A stretch of DNA of 8,261 nt from Planctomycetota bacterium (GTDB lineage Bacteria; Planctomycetota; Planctomycetia; Gemmatales; Gemmataceae): assembly GCA_018970845.1 (NCBI GenBank), contig JAGWVO010000153.1, forward strand, positions 1 to 8,261, read 5' to 3'. Below the pieces are notes generated by a model. That model was not told where the DNA came from. It worked only from the letters and a program-made list of their open reading frames with translations, and made no database searches. Every line of letters starts with the position of its first letter. Positions within the stretch are counted from its first letter, which is position 1. Below, piece by piece: positions 1-6,730 of the stretch. The translations under genes and the position numbers were made by a program.

Positions 1-343
1 CGGTGATCACCTCGTCGCCCGGCTCGAGCCGGCCTTCCAGCGCGGGGCTCGTGAGCGCCGAGACGGCCAGCAGGTTGGCGCTGCTGCCGGAGTTGGTGAG
101 CAGCGCCTCGCGCACGCCCACCGAGGCGGCGAGCTCGCGCTCGAAGGCCTCGCCCTGCGGCCCCAGGGTGAGCCAGAAATCGAGCACCGAATCCACGGCG
201 GCCTCCACCTCCGCGTGGTCGAACACGCGCCCGGCGTAAGGCACCATGGTCTCACCGGGCACGAACGGCTTGGGGGCGTGGCGGGTTTCCGCGTGCTTGC
301 GCACCAGGTCGAGGATCTCGCGCTTGAGGGTGTCGTGGTCCAT
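1..343 (-). CDS. rfbH: CDP-4-keto-6-deoxyglucose 3-dehydrase (RfbH/E1), N-terminal part, cut by window edge
   Basis: Only the first 114 residues are in the window; the frame is open to the left edge. The family is a PLP/PMP- and iron-sulfur-dependent enzyme that, with an NADH reductase partner (RfbI/E3), removes the C3 hydroxyl of CDP-4-keto-6-deoxyglucose on the way to CDP-3,6-dideoxyhexoses. The match is by recall of family sequence: VLDFWLT near residues 53-59, FERE near 67-70, the NSGSSANLLA cofactor-site motif at 84-93, then a conserved ALTSP segment and PGDEVIT at the edge. The start is ATG, with GGAGAAGG five to eight bases upstream. It follows the GNAT-GT2 gene by 28 nt in the same direction, so it is the fifth visible gene of the operon. 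The diagnostic histidine that replaces the usual PLP lysine lies outside the window, so the reaction is inferred from N-terminal similarity. Confidence 0.88.
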   Translation of the reverse strand, partial: MDHDTLKREILDLVRKHAETRHAPKPFVPGETMVPYAGRVFDHAEVEAAVDSVLDFWLTLGPQGEAFERELAASVGVREALLTNSGSSANLLAVSALTSPALEGRLEPGDEVIT

Positions 344-371
344 GGGTGCCTTCTCCGTGAGGTCGGGTTGT

Positions 372-2087
372 TCAGCAGCGTGTCGGTGGCGCCCACGCCG
401 GGCGTTGCCGGCCGGGCAGGTTGATGGCGGGCGATGGATCCCGGGGAGTGTGGTAGCCGCTGAAGCGGACGGGTGCCGGAGCCGCCGTTTCCACCGTCAT
501 GCGGCCGCCGGCTTCACCGGCGTTGTCCCAGCGGATGGCGTGTTCAACGAGGTATTCGGGCCGCTGGCGTGATTCGCGGTAGGTGCGGCCGGCGTATTCG
601 CCGCAGGTCCATCCGGCGGCCAGCACGGACGCGAGCGTCCACCACTGGAGCGCCACCGGGCCGGTGATGCCAGGCAGGCCGGTTCCCGGCCCGATGGCCC
701 ACAGGGCCGTGCATCCCGTCGCCACGAGGAAGGCCGCCATCGCACCCAGGCCGAGCAGGTGGACGGGCGCCAGCGAGAACGCCGTGAGGGCCCGCGCGGC
801 CAGCGCCATCATGTAAAACGGCGGCGCCTTGCTCACCCCGGCGGTGCGCGGACGGCGGTCGTACCGGAACGCGCTTGAGGGGTATCCCACCCAGTGGCTC
901 AAGCCGCGGAAGTAACGGTTGCGTTCGCCGCACGCGGCGACGGCCTCGCGCGCCCGCCTCGACAGCAGCCTGAAGTCGGTCGCGTCCGCCGGCAGCGGCG
1001 TCTCACCCGCGGCGCGCATGATCCGGTAGAACAGGCGCGCGCCCAGCGCCTTCCACCAAGGCTCGCCGCCACGGCGGTTCACCACCCCGTACACGACATC
1101 AAAGCCTTCACGCCACCTGGCCGCCATCTCGCCGATCAGTTCAGGCGGATCCTGCAGGTCGCTGAACAGGATCACCGTGGCGTCGCCGCGGGCGGCCCTC
1201 AGGCCCGCCAGCATGCTGGTCTCCACGCCGAAGTCGCGGCTGAACCGCAGGTAGCGCCAGCGCGCATCGCGGGCGCAAATGCCCTCGGCGAGCTTGCCGG
1301 TGCCGTCGGTGCTGGCGTTGTCGACCAGCAGCACCTCGTACGGCTCTCCGAGCGCCTCCATGGCCCTGGTGAGCTCGGCGTGGGCCCGGGGCAGGTTCCC
1401 CTCCTCGTTCCTCGCCGGCATCACGATGCTGAACACCGGCCCGCGCGCCGCCGACTTCGTCAGGCGCATCGTCACGAAATGCCTCGGCACCGGCTCGCGG
1501 TAAAGCTCGGGCGCCTCCTCCCACTTCCAGCCGTCGGCGGTTTCATGGCGCACCAACGGCCGCCGCATCGTCTCGATGAATCCGGCGCGCGCGTAAAGCT
1601 TCAGGGCGCGGTGATTGTCGGAAAACACCCGCAGGCACACCGAGTCGATGTCATCCCGCCTGAGGCACCATTGGCAGAGCGCCTCGGTGGCCAGGGTCAT
1701 GATTCCCGGCGCTCCGTCGGCCTCGCCGCGCACCACATTGTCGAGTTCGATCGATCTCGTCACCGGGTCGTGCCGGAACAGGCCGAGGTGGCCCACGCGG
1801 CGTCCGGAAGGCTCGGTCACCCAGAAAAGCACCCTGTCGGGTGTCCCGAGCACGCCCCGCCGCAACCAGGTCGCCGTTCCCTCGGCCGTGACGGGGGAGC
1901 GCGCGAGGTACGCATCGGCGGCCTGATCACGCCAGCGGGCCAACAAGGCGATCGCGGAGGGGTCGCCAAGGTCGCCATATCCGACCGGCACCAGCATGCC
2001 GGAGTCGTTCCTGAGGGGAATGCCGCGGGCCCCCGCGGCCTTGAGGCCGGCCAGCGTTTCGATGATTCCCGCTGCGGTGGCGATCAT
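372..2087 (-). CDS. Fusion protein: N-terminal GNAT acetyltransferase and C-terminal GT2 membrane glycosyltransferase
   Basis: 571 residues with two enzyme domains. Residues about 37-207 are a GNAT domain of the RimL/PseH type, with strand 'VGHLGLF' (98-104) and the C-terminal signature SDNHRALKLYARAGF (156-170). Residues about 218-420 are a family 2 glycosyltransferase with IVMPARNEEGN (221-231), VDNASTDGT (255-263) and the metal/nucleotide motif DLQDPPE (310-316). Two hydrophobic helices (about 427-455 and 476-498) follow, then YAGRTYRESRQRPEYLVE. This layout is typical of GtrB/ArnC/DPM1-like enzymes that load sugars onto polyprenyl phosphate at the inner membrane. The last 50 residues are proline-rich and unassigned. 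The ATG lies 23 nt after the aminotransferase stop, with GGAAG seven bases upstream. No stop separates the domains. Likely role (inference): acetylate the amino sugar made by the preceding aminotransferase and transfer it to a lipid carrier. The open frame continues upstream of this ATG, but there it is only the aminotransferase gene read out of frame. Confidence 0.85.
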   Translation of the reverse strand: MIATAAGIIETLAGLKAAGARGIPLRNDSGMLVPVGYGDLGDPSAIALLARWRDQAADAYLARSPVTAEGTATWLRRGVLGTPDRVLFWVTEPSGRRVGHLGLFRHDPVTRSIELDNVVRGEADGAPGIMTLATEALCQWCLRRDDIDSVCLRVFSDNHRALKLYARAGFIETMRRPLVRHETADGWKWEEAPELYREPVPRHFVTMRLTKSAARGPVFSIVMPARNEEGNLPRAHAELTRAMEALGEPYEVLLVDNASTDGTGKLAEGICARDARWRYLRFSRDFGVETSMLAGLRAARGDATVILFSDLQDPPELIGEMAARWREGFDVVYGVVNRRGGEPWWKALGARLFYRIMRAAGETPLPADATDFRLLSRRAREAVAACGERNRYFRGLSHWVGYPSSAFRYDRRPRTAGVSKAPPFYMMALAARALTAFSLAPVHLLGLGAMAAFLVATGCTALWAIGPGTGLPGITGPVALQWWTLASVLAAGWTCGEYAGRTYRESRQRPEYLVEHAIRWDNAGEAGGRMTVETAAPAPVRFSGYHTPRDPSPAINLPGRQRPAWAPPTRC

Positions 2088-2110
2088 GGCGTGGCTTCCG
2101 GGGTGGATGG

Positions 2111-3253
2111 TCAGGCGGCGGCGCGGGCCGGCTTCAACGCCGACCGGAACGCCGCGGCGACCCGGTCGATGTCGGCCTCGGTGAGGTTGTGCCCGCTTGG
2201 AAGGTTGATGCCGCAGGCACCCAGGCGCGCCGCGACGGGCCCGCAACCGGCGCCCTTGGCGAACATCGGGAAGGTGGAAAGCGGCGGGAAGAAAGGCCGG
2301 GTGTCCACGCCCGCGGCCTTCATGCGCCGGCACACTTCCTCCCGCGACGGGTGCCGGTCGGGATCGAGGACCACCGAACTCATCCACGCGATCCCCCTCG
2401 ACCAGCGGTTGGCCGCGTTGAAGGCCAGGCCGGGGATTTCGCCGAGGCGCTCGCGGTACCAGCCGAGGATGGTCCGCTTCTTGCCGACGAGTTCGCCGAT
2501 GCGTTCCAGTTGGGCCAGTCCCAGCGCCGCCTGGATGTTCGACATCTTGTACTTGAAGCCGACCTCGGCGATCTCGAACGCCTTGCCTCCCGGGGCGCGT
2601 CCGTGCTCGTTGTAAAACCGCATCCGCTCGAACAGCGCCTTGCTGGCGGTGACCGCCATGCCGCCCTCGCCGGTGGTCATGATCTTGGCGCCCTGGAAGC
2701 TGAAGCAGGCGATGTCGCCGAAGCCCCCGACGGGCCGCCATCCGTCGGCGGTGCGGATGGTGGCGCCGAGCGCCGGCGCCGCGTCCTCGATGATCGCCAA
2801 CCCCCGGGAACGCGCCAGCGGCACCAGGCGCAGCATGTCGGCGGGCTGACCGTACAGGTGAACCGGAATCATCGCCCGGGTGCGGGGGGTGATGGCCCTC
2901 TCGGCGGCCTCGGGGTCCATGCACCAGGTGTCGGGCTGGACATCGACCATGACGGGCGTGGCGCCTACATAGGTGACGGCGCTGGCGGTGGCCACCCAGG
3001 TGCAATCGGGCACGAGCACCTCGTCGCCGGGCCCGATTTCCAGCGCCTTGAGCGCCAGGTGGAGGGCGCCCGTGCATGAACTGGTGCTGAGCGCGTGGGC
3101 GACGCCGGCGGTTTCCGCGAACAGGTCCTCGAAGCGCCTGATGTAGAGGTTCCAGTCGTCGTTCCAGCCATGCTCGACCGCGTCGAGCACATAGGCGATC
3201 TCGCGACGGGTGATCGAAGGCCCCGCTGTCAGGATGGTCTTGTCGGTCTTCAC
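2111..3253 (-). CDS. DegT/DnrJ/EryC1 family sugar aminotransferase, perosamine-synthase-like
   Basis: 380 residues, normal for the family. These PLP enzymes move an amino group, usually from glutamate, to a keto group of a nucleotide-linked 4-keto-6-deoxy sugar. Visible motifs are SSCTGALHLAL (58-68, phosphate-binding), VPDCTWVATA (81-90), IIEDAAPALGA (154-164, with D157 for the PLP ring nitrogen), CFSFQGAK (183-190) with K190 the Schiff-base lysine, TTGEGGM (193-199) and GFKYKMSNIQAALG (232-245). The TTGEGGM context resembles GDP-perosamine synthase, so a C4 amination is the best guess; C3 is possible. The start is GTG. It is chosen because AGGGAG (3263-3268) sits nine bases upstream and the family N terminus begins here; no in-frame ATG lies near. 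The gene lies between rfbG (36 nt upstream) and the GNAT-GT2 gene, and its product would supply the amine for the GNAT domain. The exact sugar substrate cannot be read from the sequence. Confidence 0.92.
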   Translation of the reverse strand: MKTDKTILTAGPSITRREIAYVLDAVEHGWNDDWNLYIRRFEDLFAETAGVAHALSTSSCTGALHLALKALEIGPGDEVLVPDCTWVATASAVTYVGATPVMVDVQPDTWCMDPEAAERAITPRTRAMIPVHLYGQPADMLRLVPLARSRGLAIIEDAAPALGATIRTADGWRPVGGFGDIACFSFQGAKIMTTGEGGMAVTASKALFERMRFYNEHGRAPGGKAFEIAEVGFKYKMSNIQAALGLAQLERIGELVGKKRTILGWYRERLGEIPGLAFNAANRWSRGIAWMSSVVLDPDRHPSREEVCRRMKAAGVDTRPFFPPLSTFPMFAKGAGCGPVAARLGACGINLPSGHNLTEADIDRVAAAFRSALKPARAAA

Positions 3254-3262
3254 GGTGTCGGG

Positions 3263-3268
3263 CTCCCT
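3263..3268 (-). promoter_or_regulatory. Ribosome binding site that decides the GTG start of the aminotransferase
   Basis: AGGGAG on the minus strand, nine bases before GTG at 3253. It lies in the 36-nt gap after the rfbG stop codon, where no in-frame ATG is available. Confidence 0.65.
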
Positions 3269-3289
3269 GCCGGTCGGTGGTGGCGCGCC

Positions 3290-4336
3290 TCAGGCGGCGC
3301 GGAACTCAAGGGTGTTGGAGTCGGCGGCGTCGGCCTGCGCGCGGGCGAGGTGGGCCCTGTACCAGGCCATGGTTTCCAAAAGCGCCTCGTCGAGGCCGTG
3401 GCGGGGCTTCCACCCGAGCACCTCGCGCGCCTTGGAACTGTCCACTTCCTGGTGCGGAATCTCGTTGGGGGCGTTGGCGAGCACGCGGGGCGCGTGCCGT
3501 CCGCCGGCCAGCCGCGAAAGCCGCTCGACCATGTCGATGGCGCTGAGGCGGAAGTTGGCCGAGAAGTTGAACGCCTCGCCATGGATGGAGCGGTCTTCAG
3601 CCATGCGCCGGGCCAGGAGCAGGTAGGCCTCGGCGCCGTCCTTGGCGTAGAAGTAGTCGCGCACCGGGGCGCCGGTGGAGCGCAGCACCGGGGGCCTGTC
3701 TTCCAGCAGGGCCTTGATGGTTCCGGGAACGATGCGGTTCCAGTTGAGGTCGCCGCCGCCGAAGAAGTTGCCGCAGCGGGTGACGCAGACGGGCAGTCCA
3801 TAGGTGACGGCGTAGGCGCGGCCGATCATGTCGGCGCAGGCCTTGCTGACATCGTAGGGGTGCTCGGGGCGCAGCGGCGTCTGCTCGTTGTAGGCGCCGC
3901 CGCGCTGGTCGCCGTAGGCCTTGTCGGAGCTGGCGAGCACCACATCGGGGTTGAGGCCGCTGCGGCGAGCCGCCTCGAGCAGGTGGTAGGTGCCGCGGAT
4001 GTTCGCCTCGAAGGTCGCCATCGGCGAGCGGTTCGCCGTGCCCACGATCGTTTGCGCGGCGAGGTGGATGATGGTCTGCACCTCGTACTCGTTGACGGCG
4101 CGTTCGAGCAGCGGCAGGTCTTCCAGGCTGCCGTGGACGCGGTCGATGCGGCGGAGCAGGCCCGAGCGGGCGAGGTCGCTGCCGGGAACCCGGTCGCGCA
4201 CCAGGCCCACCACATGCGCCCCGCGCGAGACCAGCAGGCGGGTGGTCCAGGCGCCGACAAGGCCCGTGCAACCGGTGACCAGCACTCGCCGGCCTTGCCA
4301 GAAGGCGGTCTCGCCGCTTGGGTTCATGGGAGACAT
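3290..4336 (-). CDS. rfbG: NAD-dependent sugar dehydratase, probable CDP-glucose 4,6-dehydratase
   Basis: 348 residues, extended short-chain dehydrogenase/reductase fold. The family oxidises C4 of CDP-glucose and removes water across C5-C6, giving CDP-4-keto-6-deoxyglucose. Visible are the N-terminal FWQGRRVLVTG lead, the Rossmann glycines of TGCTGLVG (21-28), HLAAQ (91-95), the active-site SSDKAYG (136-142) and the Y161-xxx-K165 pair, then CGNFFGGGDLNWNRIVP (188-204). Aspartate-lysine after the serine, where RmlB has aspartate-glutamate, is what I recall for CDP-glucose enzymes and fits the rfbF neighbour. Start choice: AAGGAGG (4341-4347) lies 4 nt before the ATG at 4336 and 13 nt before a second ATG at 4327. 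The second ATG overlaps the rfbF stop as ATGA, so either may be used. An in-frame ATG at 4537 lies deep inside rfbF and is unlikely. A GDP- or UDP-sugar dehydratase/epimerase is the main alternative. Confidence 0.85.
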   Translation of the reverse strand: MSPMNPSGETAFWQGRRVLVTGCTGLVGAWTTRLLVSRGAHVVGLVRDRVPGSDLARSGLLRRIDRVHGSLEDLPLLERAVNEYEVQTIIHLAAQTIVGTANRSPMATFEANIRGTYHLLEAARRSGLNPDVVLASSDKAYGDQRGGAYNEQTPLRPEHPYDVSKACADMIGRAYAVTYGLPVCVTRCGNFFGGGDLNWNRIVPGTIKALLEDRPPVLRSTGAPVRDYFYAKDGAEAYLLLARRMAEDRSIHGEAFNFSANFRLSAIDMVERLSRLAGGRHAPRVLANAPNEIPHQEVDSSKAREVLGWKPRHGLDEALLETMAWYRAHLARAQADAADSNTLEFRAA

Positions 4337-5160
4337 GCGGCCTCCTTGCCGGGGCCCCTCGCGGCCCGGGGGCGCGACGGCCGATTCCACGACATCCACG
4401 GAGCCTGTCCGGAATCCCACATCCGGTTCAGGTCGAGGAAGTCCTTGGTGGTGTCCATGGCGTGCCAGAACCCGTCGTGCCGGTAGGCCCGCAACTGGTC
4501 GTTGGCGGCGAGGCTTTCCAGCGGCTCGCGCTCCCACACCAGCGCCGGGTCGTCATCGAGGCGGTCGAGAACCCCCCGGTCGAGGATGAAGAAACCGCCG
4601 TTGATGCGGCCGGAGGCGCGCTCGGGCTTCTCGCGGAACGCGCGCACCGCGTCGCCCTTGAGTTCGAGTTCGCCGTAGCGGCCCGGCGGGGCGACCGCCG
4701 TCACCGTGGCCAGCTTCCCGTGGCTGGCGTGGAACGCCTCGAGCGCGCCGATGTCGATGTCGGAAAGGCCGTCGGCGTAGGTGAACAGGAACCGCTCGCC
4801 TCTGATATGGTGGCCGGCGCGGTGAAGCCGGCCCCCGGTCATCGTGTGTTCGCCGGTTTCGGCGAGCGTGATGATCCAGTCCTCCTCCTCGCCGCCGGGA
4901 TGGATCTCCACCTGCTCGGGCCTGCCCAGGCGCACGGTGAGGTCGCGGTCGCGCAGGTGGTAGTCGAGGAACCAGCGCTTGATCTCGTGTCCCTTGTGCC
5001 CCAGGCACAGGACGAATTCCCGGATGCCGTGGCTGGCGCAGTGCTTCATGACATGCCAGAGGATCGGCTTGCCGCCGATCGGAACCATCGGCTTGGGCAG
5101 GTGTTCGGAGGTGTCCCGTATCCGGGTGCCCTGCCCGCCGCAGAGAATGACCGCTTGCAT
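4324..5160 (-). CDS. rfbF: Glucose-1-phosphate cytidylyltransferase
   Basis: 278 residues. It joins CTP and glucose-1-phosphate to give CDP-glucose, the first committed step of the CDP-deoxysugar pathway, in the cytoplasm. The nucleotidyltransferase signature begins at once: ILCGGQGTRI (5-14), then LPKPMVPIGGKPILWH (21-36, K23). YADGLSDIDI (128-137) carries the metal-binding aspartate D130. VTAVAPPGRYGEL (153-165), FREKPE (175-180, K178) and NGGFFI (187-192) follow, then HDGFWHAMDTTKDFLDLN (228-245), which closely matches remembered RfbF proteins. About 20 arginine/proline-rich residues extend past the usual C terminus and overlap the rfbG start. The start at 5160 is chosen because AAGGAAGGG (5171-5179) lies ten bases upstream and the protein then begins MQAVILCGG. 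An ATG at 5193 would add 11 residues but has no ribosome site. It is the first gene of the leftward operon. Confidence 0.93.
   Translation of the reverse strand: MQAVILCGGQGTRIRDTSEHLPKPMVPIGGKPILWHVMKHCASHGIREFVLCLGHKGHEIKRWFLDYHLRDRDLTVRLGRPEQVEIHPGGEEEDWIITLAETGEHTMTGGRLHRAGHHIRGERFLFTYADGLSDIDIGALEAFHASHGKLATVTAVAPPGRYGELELKGDAVRAFREKPERASGRINGGFFILDRGVLDRLDDDPALVWEREPLESLAANDQLRAYRHDGFWHAMDTTKDFLDLNRMWDSGQAPWMSWNRPSRPRAARGPGKEAACLP
4341..4347 (-). promoter_or_regulatory. Ribosome binding site for rfbG
   Basis: AAGGAGG on the minus strand, inside the 3' end of rfbF. It is 4 nt before the ATG at 4336 and 13 nt before the ATG at 4327. The shorter spacing is tight and the longer one loose, so it favours 4336 only slightly. 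Confidence 0.7.
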
Positions 5161-5372
5161 GGCGCGGAAGCCCTTCCTTGAGCTGCGGATCATGGTGACC
5201 AGGCATCATGCCCGGGCGTCGCCGGCGCGCGACCGACGACAAACACACCTCAATACCCGAACCGCGAAACGGGAATCAATCCGGTTTTGGAAATCCGTCC
5301 TGATTGGCATTTATTCCGGCCGCCTCCGCCGGTTATGGCACCCCCCCGGCCCGGATTTCCGAGGAGCAGCCC
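5161..5372. promoter_or_regulatory. Divergent intergenic control region between the sugar operon and parA-ybeY
   Basis: This 212-nt gap separates the leftward rfbF start from the rightward parA start, so promoters for both units should lie here. It contains locally more A+T (about 5240-5315) than the genes on either side. For the leftward operon I see only a weak candidate: on the minus strand TTGATT, about 18 nt, then TATTGA, near 5250-5280. A short hairpin (CCGGC / GCCGG, 5316-5332, 7-nt loop) lies in the parA leader. No operator repeat, riboswitch or small gene stands out. Confidence 0.55.
5287..5315 (+). promoter_or_regulatory. Candidate sigma70-type promoter for parA-ybeY
   Basis: TTGGAA (5287-5292) and TTTATT (5310-5315) are separated by 17 nt. 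Each matches four of six consensus positions. They lie in the most AT-rich part of the gap and would give a leader of about 50 nt. Such matches are common by chance, so this is a suggestion. Confidence 0.3.
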
Positions 5373-6224
5373 ATGCGCAGGATCGCCGTCATCAACCAGA
5401 AGGGCGGGGTGGGAAAAACCACCACCGCCGTCAACCTCGCCGCGGCCATCGCCGGTTCCGGCAAGCGCGCCTGCCTGGTTGACCTCGATCCCCAGGCCCA
5501 CGCCTCCGCCCATTTGGGCGTCGCGCCCGACAGCCGCTCGCCCACCGTCTATTCCATGCTCACCCAGGGAGCCTCATGGGCCAGCGTCCGCCGTCGCGTG
5601 GAGCCCAACCTTGAGATCGCCCCCGCGGAACTCAACCTGGCGGCGGCCGAGGTTGAACTTGCCGGCGTCGTGGGCCGCGAACTCATCCTCAGGGACCAGA
5701 TCCACGCCGAACCCGACGCCTGCGATGTGCTGGTGATGGATTGCGGCCCCTCCCTTGGCGTGCTCACGCTCAACGCGCTGGCCGCCGCCAACGAGGTCAT
5801 CATTCCCCTTCAGCCGCACTTCCTGGCCCTGCATGGCCTGGCCAAGCTGTTCGAGACGACGGGCCTCGTCGCCCGGCGCCTCAACCCCGGCCTCAGCGTG
5901 AGCGCCGTGGTGCTCACGCTCTGCGATGCCAACACCAGGCTCGCGCAGGAGGTGATCGGCGACCTCACCGCGTTCCTGGAAAGGGCCCGGGCCACCAACA
6001 CTCCCTGGAGCCGGGCGAAACTCATGTCCACCCGCGTGCGCCGCAACATCAAGCTCGCCGAGTGCCCGAGCTTTGGAAGGTCGATCTTCACCTACGCGCC
6101 CACCAGCCATGGCGCCGAGGATTACGCGCGCCTGGCGCGCGAGGTGCTCGCCCTGGCCGATGCCGGGCCCGCGGTTGGGACCGAGGCGGATGTTTCACCG
6201 GTTCTCGCCGCCGCGGGAGCCTAA
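5373..6224 (+). CDS. ParA/Soj family ATPase
   Basis: 283 residues. ParA-type ATPases dimerise on ATP, bind DNA or another surface non-specifically, and move a cargo, usually a ParB-bound chromosome or plasmid centromere. The N terminus has the deviant Walker A box KGGVGKTT (K10-T17, with signature lysine K10 and catalytic K15), then DLDPQAHAS (37-45), which is the Walker A' position, and VLVMDCGPSLG (119-129, D123) as Walker B. VIIPLQPHFLALHGL in the middle of the protein is also typical. There is no N-terminal helix-turn-helix, so it is the short chromosomal/orphan type. The start at 5373 is chosen because GAGGAG (5361-5366) lies six bases upstream and the fold begins at residue 3; the frame is open further upstream but without a ribosome site. 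No ParB gene is adjacent; the next gene, ybeY, starts three bases after the stop. It could be Soj itself or a ParA paralogue for another cargo. Confidence 0.9.
   Translation: MRRIAVINQKGGVGKTTTAVNLAAAIAGSGKRACLVDLDPQAHASAHLGVAPDSRSPTVYSMLTQGASWASVRRRVEPNLEIAPAELNLAAAEVELAGVVGRELILRDQIHAEPDACDVLVMDCGPSLGVLTLNALAAANEVIIPLQPHFLALHGLAKLFETTGLVARRLNPGLSVSAVVLTLCDANTRLAQEVIGDLTAFLERARATNTPWSRAKLMSTRVRRNIKLAECPSFGRSIFTYAPTSHGAEDYARLAREVLALADAGPAVGTEADVSPVLAAAGA
6215..6219 (+). promoter_or_regulatory. Ribosome binding site for the GTG start of ybeY
   Basis: GGGAG inside the last codons of parA, eight bases before GTG at 6228. It supports the GTG start and coupling of the two genes. Confidence 0.6.
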
Positions 6225-6227
6225 GCG

Positions 6228-6665
6228 GTGCCCAAGGTCAGCATCGCCTCGCCCCAGGAAAAGGTGGCCATCGACAGGCCGCGGATGCGCGAGATCGTCA
6301 GGCTGGTCCTGGCCGAGGAGGACATCGCCGATTACGAGATCAGCCTGGCGTTTGTTGACAATCCCACGATCCACCGCATCAACAAGCAGTTTTTGGAGCA
6401 TGATGAACCCACCGATGTGATCACCTTCCCGTACTCCTCGGGCAAGGTGCTGGTGGGTGAATTGGTGATTGGCGTGGAAGTGGCGATCGATCAGGCCGCC
6501 GCGGCGGGCCACCCGGTCGAGGCGGAACTCGCCCTGTATGTGGTTCATGGCCTGCTGCACCTGGTGGGCTACGACGACAAGGACGCGCACGACCGCCGCC
6601 AGATGCGGGCCCGTGAACGGCATCACCTTGGCGGCCTCGGCCTGCCCGACATTTCGCCGCGATAG
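6228..6665 (+). CDS. ybeY: Endoribonuclease YbeY (rRNA maturation factor)
   Basis: 145 residues, about normal for the family. YbeY is a metal-dependent single-strand endoribonuclease needed for 16S rRNA 3'-end maturation and ribosome quality control. Visible motifs are EISLAFVDNPTIHRINKQF (37-55), HDEPTDVITFP (58-68), GELVIGVEVA (77-86) and the metal site HGLLHLVGYDD (107-117). The usual pattern is H-x3-H-x5-H; here H107 and H111 are present but the third position is D117, with another histidine at 121. The gene starts with GTG, three bases after the parA stop, with GGGAG (6215-6219) inside the end of parA, so translation is probably coupled. The usual neighbours phoH and era are absent in view. 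Confidence 0.9.
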   Translation: MPKVSIASPQEKVAIDRPRMREIVRLVLAEEDIADYEISLAFVDNPTIHRINKQFLEHDEPTDVITFPYSSGKVLVGELVIGVEVAIDQAAAAGHPVEAELALYVVHGLLHLVGYDDKDAHDRRQMRARERHHLGGLGLPDISPR

Positions 6666-6678
6666 CCCCAATGCGAGG

Positions 6679-6714
6679 CATCGCCGCGCTGACGCGCGGC
6701 GCTCACCGGGACGG
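6679..6714 (-). repeat. REP-like element, type A, copy 1
   Basis: A 36-nt unit identical to 7377-7412. It contains a perfect 7-bp stem (GCCGCGC / GCGCGGC, 6683-6700) with loop TGAC. Read on the minus strand, the stem is preceded directly by GGTGAGC and followed by GATG, the same flanks that type B has on the plus strand. It therefore counts as a REP in minus orientation. It lies 13 nt after the ybeY stop. Confidence 0.85.
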
Positions 6715-6730
6715 AAGCCAAGTCTGGAGG

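Noticed and set aside
894..2615. 573-residue open frame on the plus strand
   Set aside because: It lies antisense to two convincing genes, has low-complexity composition typical of a high-GC shadow, and shows no family motif.
2088..3077. Upstream extension of the GNAT-GT2 frame by about 330 residues
   Set aside because: The added stretch is arginine-, glycine- and histidine-rich and lies wholly over the well-supported aminotransferase gene in another frame. It has no domain motif.
2189..3079. 296-residue open frame on the plus strand
   Set aside because: It is an antisense shadow of the aminotransferase, with no motif or ribosome site that I can support.
3095..4486. 463-residue open frame on the plus strand
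   Set aside because: It is antisense to the aminotransferase, rfbG and rfbF, and its Val/Gly/Ala-rich translation has no recognisable fold.
5161..5193. Longer rfbF start at 5193
   Set aside because: The added 11 residues do not belong to the nucleotidyltransferase fold and there is no Shine-Dalgarno sequence before that ATG, while a good one precedes the ATG at 5160.
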